A stretch of 6,759 nucleotides of DNA from Candidatus Omnitrophota bacterium (GCA_018814745.1 JAHIZC010000164.1:1-6759); one strand, 5' to 3'. Counted from the stretch's first letter, positions 1 through 5,474 are shown. Numbers and translations: made by a program. Notes: generated by a model from the letters alone, not told the origin.

Positions 1-233
1 CGGGGTTAGAGCTGCTTTCGATAAATGTCGGAGAAGCTGATTACAAAGTCGCTAATGCCGTAGAAAAATATAATTTGACCGTGAGTACGCTTTTAGATAG
101 AGATTCCTATGTTTCAAACTCATTCGGGATTTTTGGTATTCCCACCTATATCCTGATCAATAAAAAAGGAAAGATTGTATTTCAGAGCAGTTATTTCCCC
201 CAAAATAATTATAAAGAGTTAATTTTAGAGTGA
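1..233 (+). CDS. TlpA/thioredoxin-like protein, C-terminal part (5' end outside window)
   Basis: The gene enters from the left edge; the first complete codon is at 3 and the TGA stop at 231-233, leaving 76 visible residues. The segment GIFGIPTYILINKKGKIV is the second half of a thioredoxin fold, with the cis-proline loop (GIPT) followed by a beta-strand/turn carrying 'NKKGKI', as in TlpA/ResA/peroxiredoxin-like proteins. In that family the redox CxxC motif lies near the N-terminus, which is outside the window, so redox activity cannot be judged. TlpA-like proteins are usually exported or membrane-anchored thiol reductants. The LUD gene follows after 31 bases with no visible terminator, so co-transcription is possible. 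The fold is fairly sure; the exact subfamily is not. Confidence 0.75.
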   Translation, partial: GLELLSINVGEADYKVANAVEKYNLTVSTLLDRDSYVSNSFGIFGIPTYILINKKGKIVFQSSYFPQNNYKELILE

Positions 234-264
234 AGATGGATGTTCCCTTTCTCTAACAGTGTAA

Positions 265-879
265 ATGGATAATCTGATTAAAAATTGGCAGAAGAGAAAT
301 ATCAGCGGCCTCTTTGTTAAGAGCAAGGATCAGGCAGTAAAAAAAATCTTAGAGATTATCCCCAGCTCTGCCTCGGTGGGGATCTCCGGTTCGGTTACCT
401 TGGATCAATTAGGTATTGTAAAGCTTCTGGAATCCAGGGGTAATAAGGTCTTTAATCAGTATAAATCCGGCATCAGCAGAGAAGAGAGCCTAAAATTAAG
501 AAAACAGGGTGCCCAGGCTGATTATTATCTGACTAGTGCGAATGCGCTCTCCAGAGAAGGAGAATTGGTATTTTTTAGCGGTTACGGCCATCGTATAGCC
601 GGTATTGCAAATGCCGGAAAGGTGATTGTGGTTTGCGGCATCAATAAGATCACTCCTAATATAGAGGAAGCATTGAAGCGTTCAAGAGAGTATGCTACGC
701 CGCTTAATTGTAAACGCCTGGATTGGGTTACTCCGTGTTTTAAAGATGGTATCTGCCGTAAAGATGTCTGCCTCTTTCCGGAATATAAGAGAATGTGCTG
801 TCAGATTTTGACCATAGAGGCAGAGGTTGCGCCGGATAGATTAAAAGTGATCATGATAGATGAGAAACTCGGTTTCTAA
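265..879 (+). CDS. LUD-domain protein (LutC/YkgG-like, DUF162 family)
   Basis: A 204-residue stand-alone LUD domain, the usual length for single-domain members. Visible motifs are a glycine/serine loop GISGSVTLDQLG (39-50), TSANALSREGELV (90-102), GYGHRIAGI (106-114), GINKIT, and the hallmark R-x-R-x2-A-x-P-L-N (139-148). The C-terminus holds cysteines C158, C164, C169 and C178, a cluster typical of this subgroup and possibly metal binding (inference). LUD proteins include LutC and LutB of lactate oxidation, but many stand-alone members, this one included, have no assigned reaction. No LutA or LutB partner is visible. The ATG at 265 has no convincing Shine-Dalgarno; it is kept because the conserved domain begins soon after. 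The gene ends just before the promoter of the next gene, suggesting a separate unit or the tail of the upstream one. Confidence 0.85.
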   Translation: MDNLIKNWQKRNISGLFVKSKDQAVKKILEIIPSSASVGISGSVTLDQLGIVKLLESRGNKVFNQYKSGISREESLKLRKQGAQADYYLTSANALSREGELVFFSGYGHRIAGIANAGKVIVVCGINKITPNIEEALKRSREYATPLNCKRLDWVTPCFKDGICRKDVCLFPEYKRMCCQILTIEAEVAPDRLKVIMIDEKLGF

Positions 880-881
880 TC

Positions 882-910
882 TTGAAAATTGAGTAGAAGC
901 AACTTATAAT
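882..910 (+). promoter_or_regulatory. sigma70-type promoter for the MetE/UROD-like gene
   Basis: TTGAAA at 882-887, a 17-base spacer, then TATAAT at 905-910: five of six and six of six consensus matches at ideal spacing. It starts three bases after the LUD stop codon. The predicted transcription start is near 917, giving a leader of about 11 bases that keeps only the AAGGT part of the Shine-Dalgarno before ATG 928. The elements are seen directly; activity is inferred. Confidence 0.7.
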
Positions 911-927
911 AAATTGGAAGGTAAGAG

Positions 928-1722
928 ATGAAATTAAAAGGTTTAGCGACAGGAATAGGCAGTCTGCCGCATAAGGATGCGGAGGCAGCGCTGGATTTAA
1001 TTTTTCAATACATTCCCCATGCTCCATTCTGGCCGCAGCTGCCAAAACGAGATCGCAGAGAGGGGATGGTTGCTCAATTCAGCGAGAATATTCCTTTTCT
1101 AAAATCTGATCAAGACGGGCTTAAGTTTGACAGTGCCGGAGCAGGGGACTGCCGGCTTGAGGAATTTTATGAGAAGATAATCAACAATGATATAGAACAT
1201 TTTAAGATCAGCGCAGAATTCGCTTCCGGGCTGCATAAATTCTACCAGAGACTGAAAAGTTCTAACCTTAAGGATGTGCAGTTTATCAAATGCCAGGTTA
1301 CCGGGCCGTTTACTTTTGCCGCCAGCGTAAAGGATGATACGGGAAATGCGCTCTTGTATAATCCGGTACTGATGCAGGCGATTGTAAAGGCGCTGGTAGC
1401 GAAGTCCCTCTGGCAGATCAAACTTTTTCAGGGATTCGGTAAAAAACTTATCCTTTTTATCGACGAGCCGTATCTAGGCTGTTTTGGTTCAGCGTACACT
1501 CCTCTGAACAGGGCAGATGTAGTGGGAGCCTTAAGGGAGATGACAGAGGGGATAAAACAATCCGGGGATGTACTTATAGGCTTGCATTGCTGCGGCAATA
1601 CCGATTGGTCCATATTCACTGAAGTTAAAACAATAGATATGATTAGTTTTGATGCTTTTGAATACCTGGATAGAGTAATGCTCTATGCCGACAATCTTAA
1701 GGAATTTACGAGCCGCGGGTGA
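928..1722 (+). CDS. MetE/UROD-superfamily protein, N-terminal 264 residues up to an in-frame TGA
   Basis: The protein belongs to the cobalamin-independent methionine synthase/uroporphyrinogen decarboxylase-like superfamily (TIM barrel). Motifs: ATGIGSLPHKD (7-17), PFWPQLPKR (33-41), KCQVTGPFTFA (121-131), FIDEPYLGCFGSA (177-189) and LHCCGNTDW (219-227). By analogy with MetE, H220 and C222 are zinc ligands of a methyltransferase-type site; D242 (SFDAFEYLD) may stand where MetE has its zinc-ligand glutamate. The exact substrate is unknown in this subfamily. ATG 928 is supported by GGAAGG at 916-921 and the promoter just upstream. The reading frame stops at TGA 1720-1722 after ...KEFTSRG, but the same frame continues with the rest of the family domain to 1962, so the full protein would be 344 residues. 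As terminated here it would lack the last barrel portion and a zinc-ligand cysteine. Confidence 0.85.
   Translation: MKLKGLATGIGSLPHKDAEAALDLIFQYIPHAPFWPQLPKRDRREGMVAQFSENIPFLKSDQDGLKFDSAGAGDCRLEEFYEKIINNDIEHFKISAEFASGLHKFYQRLKSSNLKDVQFIKCQVTGPFTFAASVKDDTGNALLYNPVLMQAIVKALVAKSLWQIKLFQGFGKKLILFIDEPYLGCFGSAYTPLNRADVVGALREMTEGIKQSGDVLIGLHCCGNTDWSIFTEVKTIDMISFDAFEYLDRVMLYADNLKEFTSRG
1720..1722 (+). other. In-frame TGA inside the MetE/UROD-like reading frame
   Basis: The codon is number 265 of a frame running 928-1962. Flanking translation is FTSRG-(TGA)-ILCWGIVPTQ, which matches the family segment RGGILAWGIVPT, so the expected residue is glycine and a single GGA-to-TGA change explains it. Options are a nonsense mutation, a sequencing or assembly error, or recoding. 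No other complete gene in the window contains an internal TGA, and porD ends in TGA, so a genome-wide glycine code (as in Gracilibacteria) is unlikely. Confidence 0.85.
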
Positions 1723-1962
1723 ATTCTTTGTTGGGGGATAGTGCCAACTCAGTCATTTTCTCAGGAGGTAACCCCTGATCTTCTGATGAAGAAGATCAGG
1801 GGAGGAATTGATCAACTGAGGAAAAAAGGGCTGGACAAGAATGTATTGCTTGATAGCTTGATACTTAGCCCCAGTTGCGGACTAGGTACATTTGATCCCG
1901 GCAGGGCCCAGGAAGTCTTCGAACTTCTCTCTCAGACCTCCTCACTGATTAAGAAATCTTAA
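1723..1962 (+). CDS. MetE/UROD-superfamily protein, C-terminal segment after the in-frame TGA
   Basis: These 79 residues are in the same frame as the preceding gene and complete its domain. They begin ILCWGIVPTQ (WGIVPT is a family signature) and end with a helix, then ILSPSCGLGTFDPGRAQEVFELL. The cysteine of PSCGLG (residue 317 of the joined frame) corresponds to the last zinc-ligand cysteine of MetE-type enzymes. Independent translation looks poor: GTG 1741 has only a G-run three bases upstream, and ATG 1786 lies 17 bases beyond an AGGAGGTA at 1763-1770. Codon use looks normal and there are no further stops until TAA 1960-1962, so the segment has not visibly decayed. It is best read as the second half of one protein, or as the remnant of a very recently broken gene. 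Confidence 0.75.
   Translation: MLCWGIVPTQSFSQEVTPDLLMKKIRGGIDQLRKKGLDKNVLLDSLILSPSCGLGTFDPGRAQEVFELLSQTSSLIKKS
1730..1748 (+). other. Small hairpin 7 bases after the in-frame TGA
   Basis: GTTGG (1730-1734) pairs perfectly with CCAAC (1744-1748) around a 9-base loop GGGATAGTG that starts with G. A hairpin just downstream of UGA with G early in the loop is part of the bacterial SECIS pattern, but the stem is short and the loop sits about 12 bases from the UGA, closer than the usual range. It may be coincidental. Confidence 0.35.
1761..1802 (+). other. Perfect 13-bp stem-loop with a competing upstream pairing, inside coding sequence
   Basis: Bases 1772-1784 (CCCCTGATCTTCT) pair without mismatch to 1790-1802 (AGAAGATCAGGGG), leaving a 5-base loop GATGA. 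The left arm CCCCTGA (1772-1778) can instead pair with TCAGGAGG (1761-1768), giving a shorter hairpin with one bulged A that would bury an AGGAGG motif. No T-run follows, so it is not an intrinsic terminator. It lies about 50 bases after the in-frame TGA. The pairings are seen directly; a role in mRNA stability, pausing or readthrough is inference. Confidence 0.5.
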
Positions 1963-1977
1963 GCAAAAATAAACTAT

Positions 1978-2006
1978 TTGACAAATCAAGCCAAAGATTA
2001 TATCAT
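1978..2006 (+). promoter_or_regulatory. sigma70-type promoter of the por operon
   Basis: A perfect TTGACA (1978-1983), a 17-base spacer, then TATCAT (2001-2006; five of six consensus matches). A start site about 7 bases on falls near 2013, only 3-5 bases before the porG ATG at 2017. porG also has no Shine-Dalgarno, so the transcript is probably leaderless or nearly so. The elements are seen; the start site is inferred. Confidence 0.7.
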
Positions 2007-2016
2007 ATAAATCCTC

Positions 2017-2562
2017 ATGAAAGAGATACGTATCCATGCCCGCGCAGGCCAAGGCGCAATTACTACAGCAGCTTTAATTGGTTTTTCTTATTTTAAAGAA
2101 GGAAAATACCCTTATGCCTTTCCGCATTTCGGGGCGGCTAGGATGGGGGCTCCGATGAACGCCTTCTTGCGGGTAGACTCTAAGCCAGTGCGCCTGAGAA
2201 GCCAGGTCTATGAGCCTAACTTTGTTATCGTGGTAGACCCCACGCTGATGCGCGGATACAATTGTTTCTCAGGCTTAAAAGATGATGGTATTGCCGTAGT
2301 TAACGGGAAAGATGACCTGGAAATGCCTAAGTTAAAGGCAGGACAGAAGGTTCTTGTGGTTCCGGCTAATGAGATCGCCTTAAAGACCATCGGAAAGCCT
2401 CTGGCTAATACTACCTTAATCGGTGCCTTTGCCGCAGCAAGCGGTGAGCTAAAATTAGATACTATCCTTGAGGTAGTGAAGCTTAGATTTTCCGGTAAGG
2501 TCCAGGAGGGTAATATTGAAGCAGTTAAACAGGGTTTTGAGTTTGTCAAAAATCTTAAATAA
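2017..2562 (+). CDS. porG: Pyruvate:ferredoxin oxidoreductase, gamma subunit
   Basis: 181 residues, the normal length for the separate gamma subunit of four-subunit 2-oxoacid:ferredoxin oxidoreductases. The N-terminal glycine motif RAGQGAITTAALIG (9-22) and the segment FPHFGAARMGAPMNAFLRV (35-53) are family signatures; the common GAERRGAP appears here as GAARMGAP. Further marks are VVDPTLM and the ANTTLIGAFAA helix. The subunit contributes the domain III-like part of the enzyme that packs against the alpha/beta core, in the cytoplasm. It is the first gene of porGDAB and lies directly behind a strong promoter. The ATG at 2017 is the only sensible start since the family begins within a few residues of KEIRIHARAGQG. 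Pyruvate as substrate is inferred from similarity of all four subunits; another 2-oxoacid is possible. Confidence 0.93.
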   Translation: MKEIRIHARAGQGAITTAALIGFSYFKEGKYPYAFPHFGAARMGAPMNAFLRVDSKPVRLRSQVYEPNFVIVVDPTLMRGYNCFSGLKDDGIAVVNGKDDLEMPKLKAGQKVLVVPANEIALKTIGKPLANTTLIGAFAAASGELKLDTILEVVKLRFSGKVQEGNIEAVKQGFEFVKNLK

Positions 2563-2565
2563 AGC

Positions 2566-2853
2566 ATGTTCGGGCCGTTAATCGTAAAATCAAAGAAAGT
2601 AAAGTGTGATAAAACAGGCTCCTGGAGGATAGAGTCTAAGCCTAAATATCTCCAGAAGAACTGTATCGCCTGCAAGATGTGTGTTTTTATCTGCCCGGAG
2701 GGATGCGTATCCGGAAAAGAGAAGAATACTTATCACACCGACTACAATTATTGTAAAGGATGCAGCCTATGCGCTTTGATCTGCCCCAAGCAAGATATTG
2801 AGATGGTAAAGGAAGAGACGAAACTGGGAGAGTTACAAGGAGAGAAGAAGTGA
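2566..2853 (+). CDS. porD: Pyruvate:ferredoxin oxidoreductase, delta subunit (2x[4Fe-4S])
   Basis: A 95-residue ferredoxin-like subunit. The N-terminal stretch with TGSWR (17-21) is typical of PorD. Two C-x2-C-x2-C-x3-C-P motifs follow, with cysteines C33, C36, C39, C43 and C63, C66, C69, C73, which should bind two [4Fe-4S] clusters that carry electrons from the thiamine-diphosphate site out to ferredoxin. The ATG lies three bases after the porG stop with no clear Shine-Dalgarno, suggesting translational coupling to porG. The TGA stop overlaps the GTG start of porA (GTGA). The lysine/glutamate-rich tail after the second cluster is ordinary for the family. Confidence 0.93.
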   Translation: MFGPLIVKSKKVKCDKTGSWRIESKPKYLQKNCIACKMCVFICPEGCVSGKEKNTYHTDYNYCKGCSLCALICPKQDIEMVKEETKLGELQGEKK

Positions 2854-4037
2854 AGCAGTTCTTAGAGGGTTCCAGAGTAGTTGCTGAAATAGTTAAGCTA
2901 TGTAAACCGGGAGTGATCTCTGCTTATCCGATCACGCCTCAAACTCATATCGTAGAAGAGTTAGCTAAAATGGTAGCTGACGGAGAGTTGGTCTCGCAAT
3001 TCATCAATGTGGAAAGTGAGCATTCGGCAGCTTCTGTTGTCTTAGGCGCGGTAGCTACGGGGGTAAGGGTTTTTACCGCTACCAGTTCTCAGGGGCTTCT
3101 TTTGATGGGAGAGGTAATTTTTAATATTTCTGGAATGCGCATGCCGGTAGTGCTCACCTGCGCTAATCGGGCGATTTCCGCTCCGATTAATATATGGAAT
3201 GATCAACAGGATTCCATGGCTTTACGCGACTCCGGATGGATTCAGATCTACGCAGAGAATAATCAGGAGGCAGCCGATTTTCATCTCATCGCCTATCGCA
3301 TCGCAGAAGACAAATCCGTAATGCTTCCGGTGATGGTCTGTATGGATGGATTTATTCTCACACACGGCATGGAGGCAATAGATATGCCCGAGCAGGGACA
3401 AGTAGATAAGTTTCTTCCGCCTTACAATCCGTTATATAAATTAGACCCTGCTGAGCCGATCAGCATGGGTTTACTGGCAGACCCGGGTTATTATATGGAG
3501 ACGCGTTACGCTATTCAGGAAACATTAGAGCAGACGCTTAAGTTAATTCCCAAGGTTGCTGGAGAATTCAGCAGTGTCTTTGGCCGGGATTATAAGGATT
3601 GTTTAGTGGAGGAGTACAAGACTAAAGACGCTGAAAAAGTAATCGTAGCCATGGGGTCGGTTTGTGGCACGGTTAAGGAAGTAGTGGATGGGTTAAGAGA
3701 GAAGGGCAAGAAAGTCGGCTTACTTAAGATCATAACTTTTAGGCCGTTTCCTTATACACGCGTCTTTGAGGCGCTGAAGAATATTCCTAAGGTGGCGGTA
3801 TTAGAAAAAGCAGTATCTTTAGGCGCCTATGCTCCTTTAGCTGTTGAGCTCAGAGCTTGTTTCTTCAATAAGAAGAAGTCTCCTAAAGTAATCAGCAGTT
3901 TTGTAGCCGGCTTGGGTGGCAGGGATATAACCGAGCAGTCAATAAAAGAGATATTTAAGAAGCTTAATACGAAAGAGATAGCTTTAGAGTTTATTGATCT
4001 AAAACCGGAATTGATTAAGGATGAATATGGAGAATAG
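2850..4037 (+). CDS. porA: Pyruvate:ferredoxin oxidoreductase, alpha subunit
   Basis: 395 residues, the usual length for separate alpha subunits. Visible motifs are AYPITPQTHIVEELA (25-39), with T29 in the pyruvate-binding loop, VESEHSA (54-60), with E57 matching the glutamate that activates the thiamine aminopyrimidine, and CANRAISAPINIWNDQQD (104-121), with R107 matching the substrate-carboxylate arginine. The C-terminal half (from about 250) is the transketolase C-like domain, with VIVAMGSVCGTVKEVVDGL and LLKIITFRPFP. It works with PorB to decarboxylate pyruvate and make acetyl-CoA. The start is GTG at 2850, supported by AGGAG at 2838-2842 with 7-base spacing and by the 4-base overlap with porD. 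The NRAISAPINIWND form favours PorA over VOR or 2-oxoglutarate enzymes. Confidence 0.94.
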   Translation: MKQFLEGSRVVAEIVKLCKPGVISAYPITPQTHIVEELAKMVADGELVSQFINVESEHSAASVVLGAVATGVRVFTATSSQGLLLMGEVIFNISGMRMPVVLTCANRAISAPINIWNDQQDSMALRDSGWIQIYAENNQEAADFHLIAYRIAEDKSVMLPVMVCMDGFILTHGMEAIDMPEQGQVDKFLPPYNPLYKLDPAEPISMGLLADPGYYMETRYAIQETLEQTLKLIPKVAGEFSSVFGRDYKDCLVEEYKTKDAEKVIVAMGSVCGTVKEVVDGLREKGKKVGLLKIITFRPFPYTRVFEALKNIPKVAVLEKAVSLGAYAPLAVELRACFFNKKKSPKVISSFVAGLGGRDITEQSIKEIFKKLNTKEIALEFIDLKPELIKDEYGE

Positions 4038-4908
4038 GCCATTATTTAAATCAGGCCATACTGCTTGTGCCGGATGCGGACAGGCGATTGCTGCGCGTTT
4101 GGTGATTGAGGCCGCAGGAGAAAATACAATAATTGCTAATAACACCGGCTGCCTGGAGGTATTTACCACAGGTTTTCCGGAATCTGCCTGGGGTGTTCCC
4201 TGGATACACTCTCTCTTTGAGAATGCCGCGGCAGTTGCTTCCGGTGTTGAAGCCGCTTTAAAATATTTAGGTAAAAAAGATACTGTTAATGTGATTGCCC
4301 AGGCAGGTGATGGTGGCACTGCTGATATCGGCTTGCAGGCTTTATCAGGAATGTTAGAAAGAGGCCATGATGTGCTTTATGTCTGTTATGATAATGAGGC
4401 CTATGAGAATACTGGTATACAGAGAAGTGGACTAACTCCTTATGGTGCAAATACAACCACCAGTCCCCCGGGGACGGTCTCCATCGGAAATATTCACCCC
4501 AAAAAACCTATGATTGATATTGTCTTAGCACACGGTATACCTTATGTAGCTACGTCTTCAGCCGGATTTCCCCGGGATATACAGCGCAAGGTGAAAAAAG
4601 CAATATCGATCAAAGGCCCGAAATATATTCAGATACATGTTCCCTGCCCGTTAGGCTGGCGCCATGAATCAGGTAAGACGCTGGATGTGGCGAAGTTAGC
4701 GGTTGAAACCGGACTGTATCCTTTAGTTGAATATGAGAATGGTGTACTTGTTTCTAAGAGGCAGATTGTGCCTAAGCCGGTTGAAGAATATCTTAAGGTT
4801 CAGGGAAGATTTAAGCATATATTAAAGAATCCTGAGGAATTAAAGAAGGTTCAAGAGATAGCAAATAATAATATAGAGAAGTACGGACTCAAAGTCCAGA
4901 CGCAGTAA
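4021..4908 (+). CDS. porB: Pyruvate:ferredoxin oxidoreductase, beta subunit (thiamine diphosphate, [4Fe-4S])
   Basis: 295 residues. HTACAGCG gives C16 and C19, NNTGCLE gives C44 and VPCPLGW gives C209, the four cysteines that hold the proximal [4Fe-4S] cluster in this family. The thiamine diphosphate/Mg motif is AGDGGTADIGLQ (95-106) followed by YDNEAYENTGIQ (123-134). Together with PorA it forms the catalytic core. The gene overlaps the end of porA by 17 bases. ATG 4021 is given, but ATG 4027 is equally or more likely: AAGG at 4017-4020 is six bases from 4027 and abuts 4021; the difference is two residues. No odd residues are seen, and the final gene of the complex is intact. Confidence 0.94.
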   Translation: MNMENRPLFKSGHTACAGCGQAIAARLVIEAAGENTIIANNTGCLEVFTTGFPESAWGVPWIHSLFENAAAVASGVEAALKYLGKKDTVNVIAQAGDGGTADIGLQALSGMLERGHDVLYVCYDNEAYENTGIQRSGLTPYGANTTTSPPGTVSIGNIHPKKPMIDIVLAHGIPYVATSSAGFPRDIQRKVKKAISIKGPKYIQIHVPCPLGWRHESGKTLDVAKLAVETGLYPLVEYENGVLVSKRQIVPKPVEEYLKVQGRFKHILKNPEELKKVQEIANNNIEKYGLKVQTQ

Positions 4909-4920
4909 AGTAATTAGAAG

Positions 4921-4927
4921 GGAGGGG
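4921..4927 (+). promoter_or_regulatory. Strong ribosome binding site of the ferritin-like gene
   Basis: GGAGGGG lies with GGAGG ending 7 bases before ATG 4933. It is one of the best Shine-Dalgarno sequences in the window, in contrast to porG and porD, and suggests high, independent translation of the downstream gene. Confidence 0.75.
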
Positions 4928-4932
4928 TTAGA

Positions 4933-5412
4933 ATGGGCAAACAAGCAAGAGCAATCGCAGATTTAAGCCTTAAAGACCTGGTAAAGGATTTAAACAAGGC
5001 CTACGCAGATGAATGGTTGGCGTTTTATCTCTATTGGTATATGGCGCAGGTAGTCTCGGGAAAGGCATACGAGGACATGAAAGAGATGTTGGAAAAAATT
5101 GCCAAGGATGAATTAGAACATGCAGAGGAATTAGCAGATTTAATTACTAAATTAGGCGATGTGCCGATCGCCGATCCTATGGAGCTGGAGAAGAATGCTA
5201 ATGCTCCGTATCTTATGCCGCCGAAGAATACCGCGGATATCAACCGGATGATTCGAGTCGTTGCTGAGGCAGAAGCTGGTGCAATCGAGGTGTACAATAA
5301 AATCGCAAAGAAAACTATGGGTAAGGACCACAACACCTATCAATTAGTCGCTCATATATTATCTGAAGAGATTACTCATGAAGAGATGTTCGAGAACCTA
5401 TTGGAAAGGTAA
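4933..5412 (+). CDS. Ferritin-like diiron protein (bacterioferritin/Dps-like superfamily)
   Basis: 159 residues in a four-helix ferritin-like bundle. The full diiron ligand set is visible: E27 in helix A (ADEWLAFYLYWY), E60-x-x-H63 in helix B (DELEHAEEL), E114 in helix C (EAEAGAIEVY) and E146-x-x-H149 in helix D (EEITHEE). This matches the bacterioferritin pattern, but the position of the heme-binding methionine (after the helix B glutamate) is leucine, L61, so heme binding in the bacterioferritin manner is unlikely. No rubredoxin domain or CxxC is present, so it is not a classical rubrerythrin and not a thioferritin with paired cysteines. Likely roles are iron storage and removal of peroxide or oxygen. 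It starts 24 bases after porB and is probably co-transcribed, which would protect the oxygen-sensitive iron-sulfur enzymes encoded around it (inference). Confidence 0.85.
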   Translation: MGKQARAIADLSLKDLVKDLNKAYADEWLAFYLYWYMAQVVSGKAYEDMKEMLEKIAKDELEHAEELADLITKLGDVPIADPMELEKNANAPYLMPPKNTADINRMIRVVAEAEAGAIEVYNKIAKKTMGKDHNTYQLVAHILSEEITHEEMFENLLER

Positions 5413-5413
5413 C

Positions 5414-5444
5414 CACCCCGCGCTTATGTGGTATTGCGCGGGTG
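5414..5444 (+). other. GC-rich intergenic hairpin between ferritin-like and ferredoxin genes
   Basis: CCCGCGC (5417-5423) pairs perfectly with GCGCGGG (5436-5442) around a 12-base loop; two more pairs (5415-5443, 5414-5444) form if C5416 bulges. It begins two bases after the stop of the ferritin-like gene. No T-tract follows, so it is not a canonical intrinsic terminator. It could be an RNA-processing or stability element, or a partial terminator that lowers ferredoxin expression. Confidence 0.5.
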
Positions 5445-5446
5445 TG

Positions 5447-5464
5447 TCCTTGTGGGCAAGGAGG
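5447..5464 (+). promoter_or_regulatory. Hairpin covering the ferredoxin Shine-Dalgarno
   Basis: TCCTTG (5447-5452) pairs perfectly with CAAGGA (5457-5462) around loop TGGG. The 3' arm contains most of the Shine-Dalgarno AAGGAGG (5458-5464), which lies 10 bases before ATG 5475. Five of the seven Shine-Dalgarno bases would be hidden when folded, so translation could depend on melting, a ribosome from upstream or a ligand. The pairing is seen; regulation is inferred. Confidence 0.5.
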
Positions 5465-5474
5465 ATAACAAGAA

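Noticed and set aside
851..1045. Minus-strand open frame spanning the LUD/MetE-like intergenic region
   Set aside because: It covers a clean plus-strand promoter and the start of a conserved gene, and no recognisable protein features are seen.
1949..1962. TTAAG-AAAT-CTTAA palindrome at the end of the MetE/UROD-like frame as a terminator
   Set aside because: The stem is only five AT-rich pairs and no T-run follows.
1741..1962. Independent small gene of 73 residues starting at GTG 1741
   Set aside because: It shares the frame of the upstream gene, completes that gene's domain, and has no properly spaced Shine-Dalgarno; it is better treated as the same gene's 3' part.
928..1962. Reassigned genetic code with TGA as glycine (Gracilibacteria/SR1 type)
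   Set aside because: No other gene in the window has an internal TGA despite many glycines, and porD ends sensibly at a TGA overlapping the porA start.
2208..2675. Open frame of 155 codons on the minus strand across porG/porD
   Set aside because: It lies wholly antisense to two clearly conserved genes, has no family resemblance and no supporting start signals.
3999..4319. Minus-strand open frame opposite porB
   Set aside because: It is antisense to the conserved N-terminal half of porB; its composition is a by-product of porB codons.
5031..5343. Two minus-strand open frames opposite the ferritin-like gene
   Set aside because: They overlap each other in different frames and are antisense to a gene with a full ligand set and strong Shine-Dalgarno.
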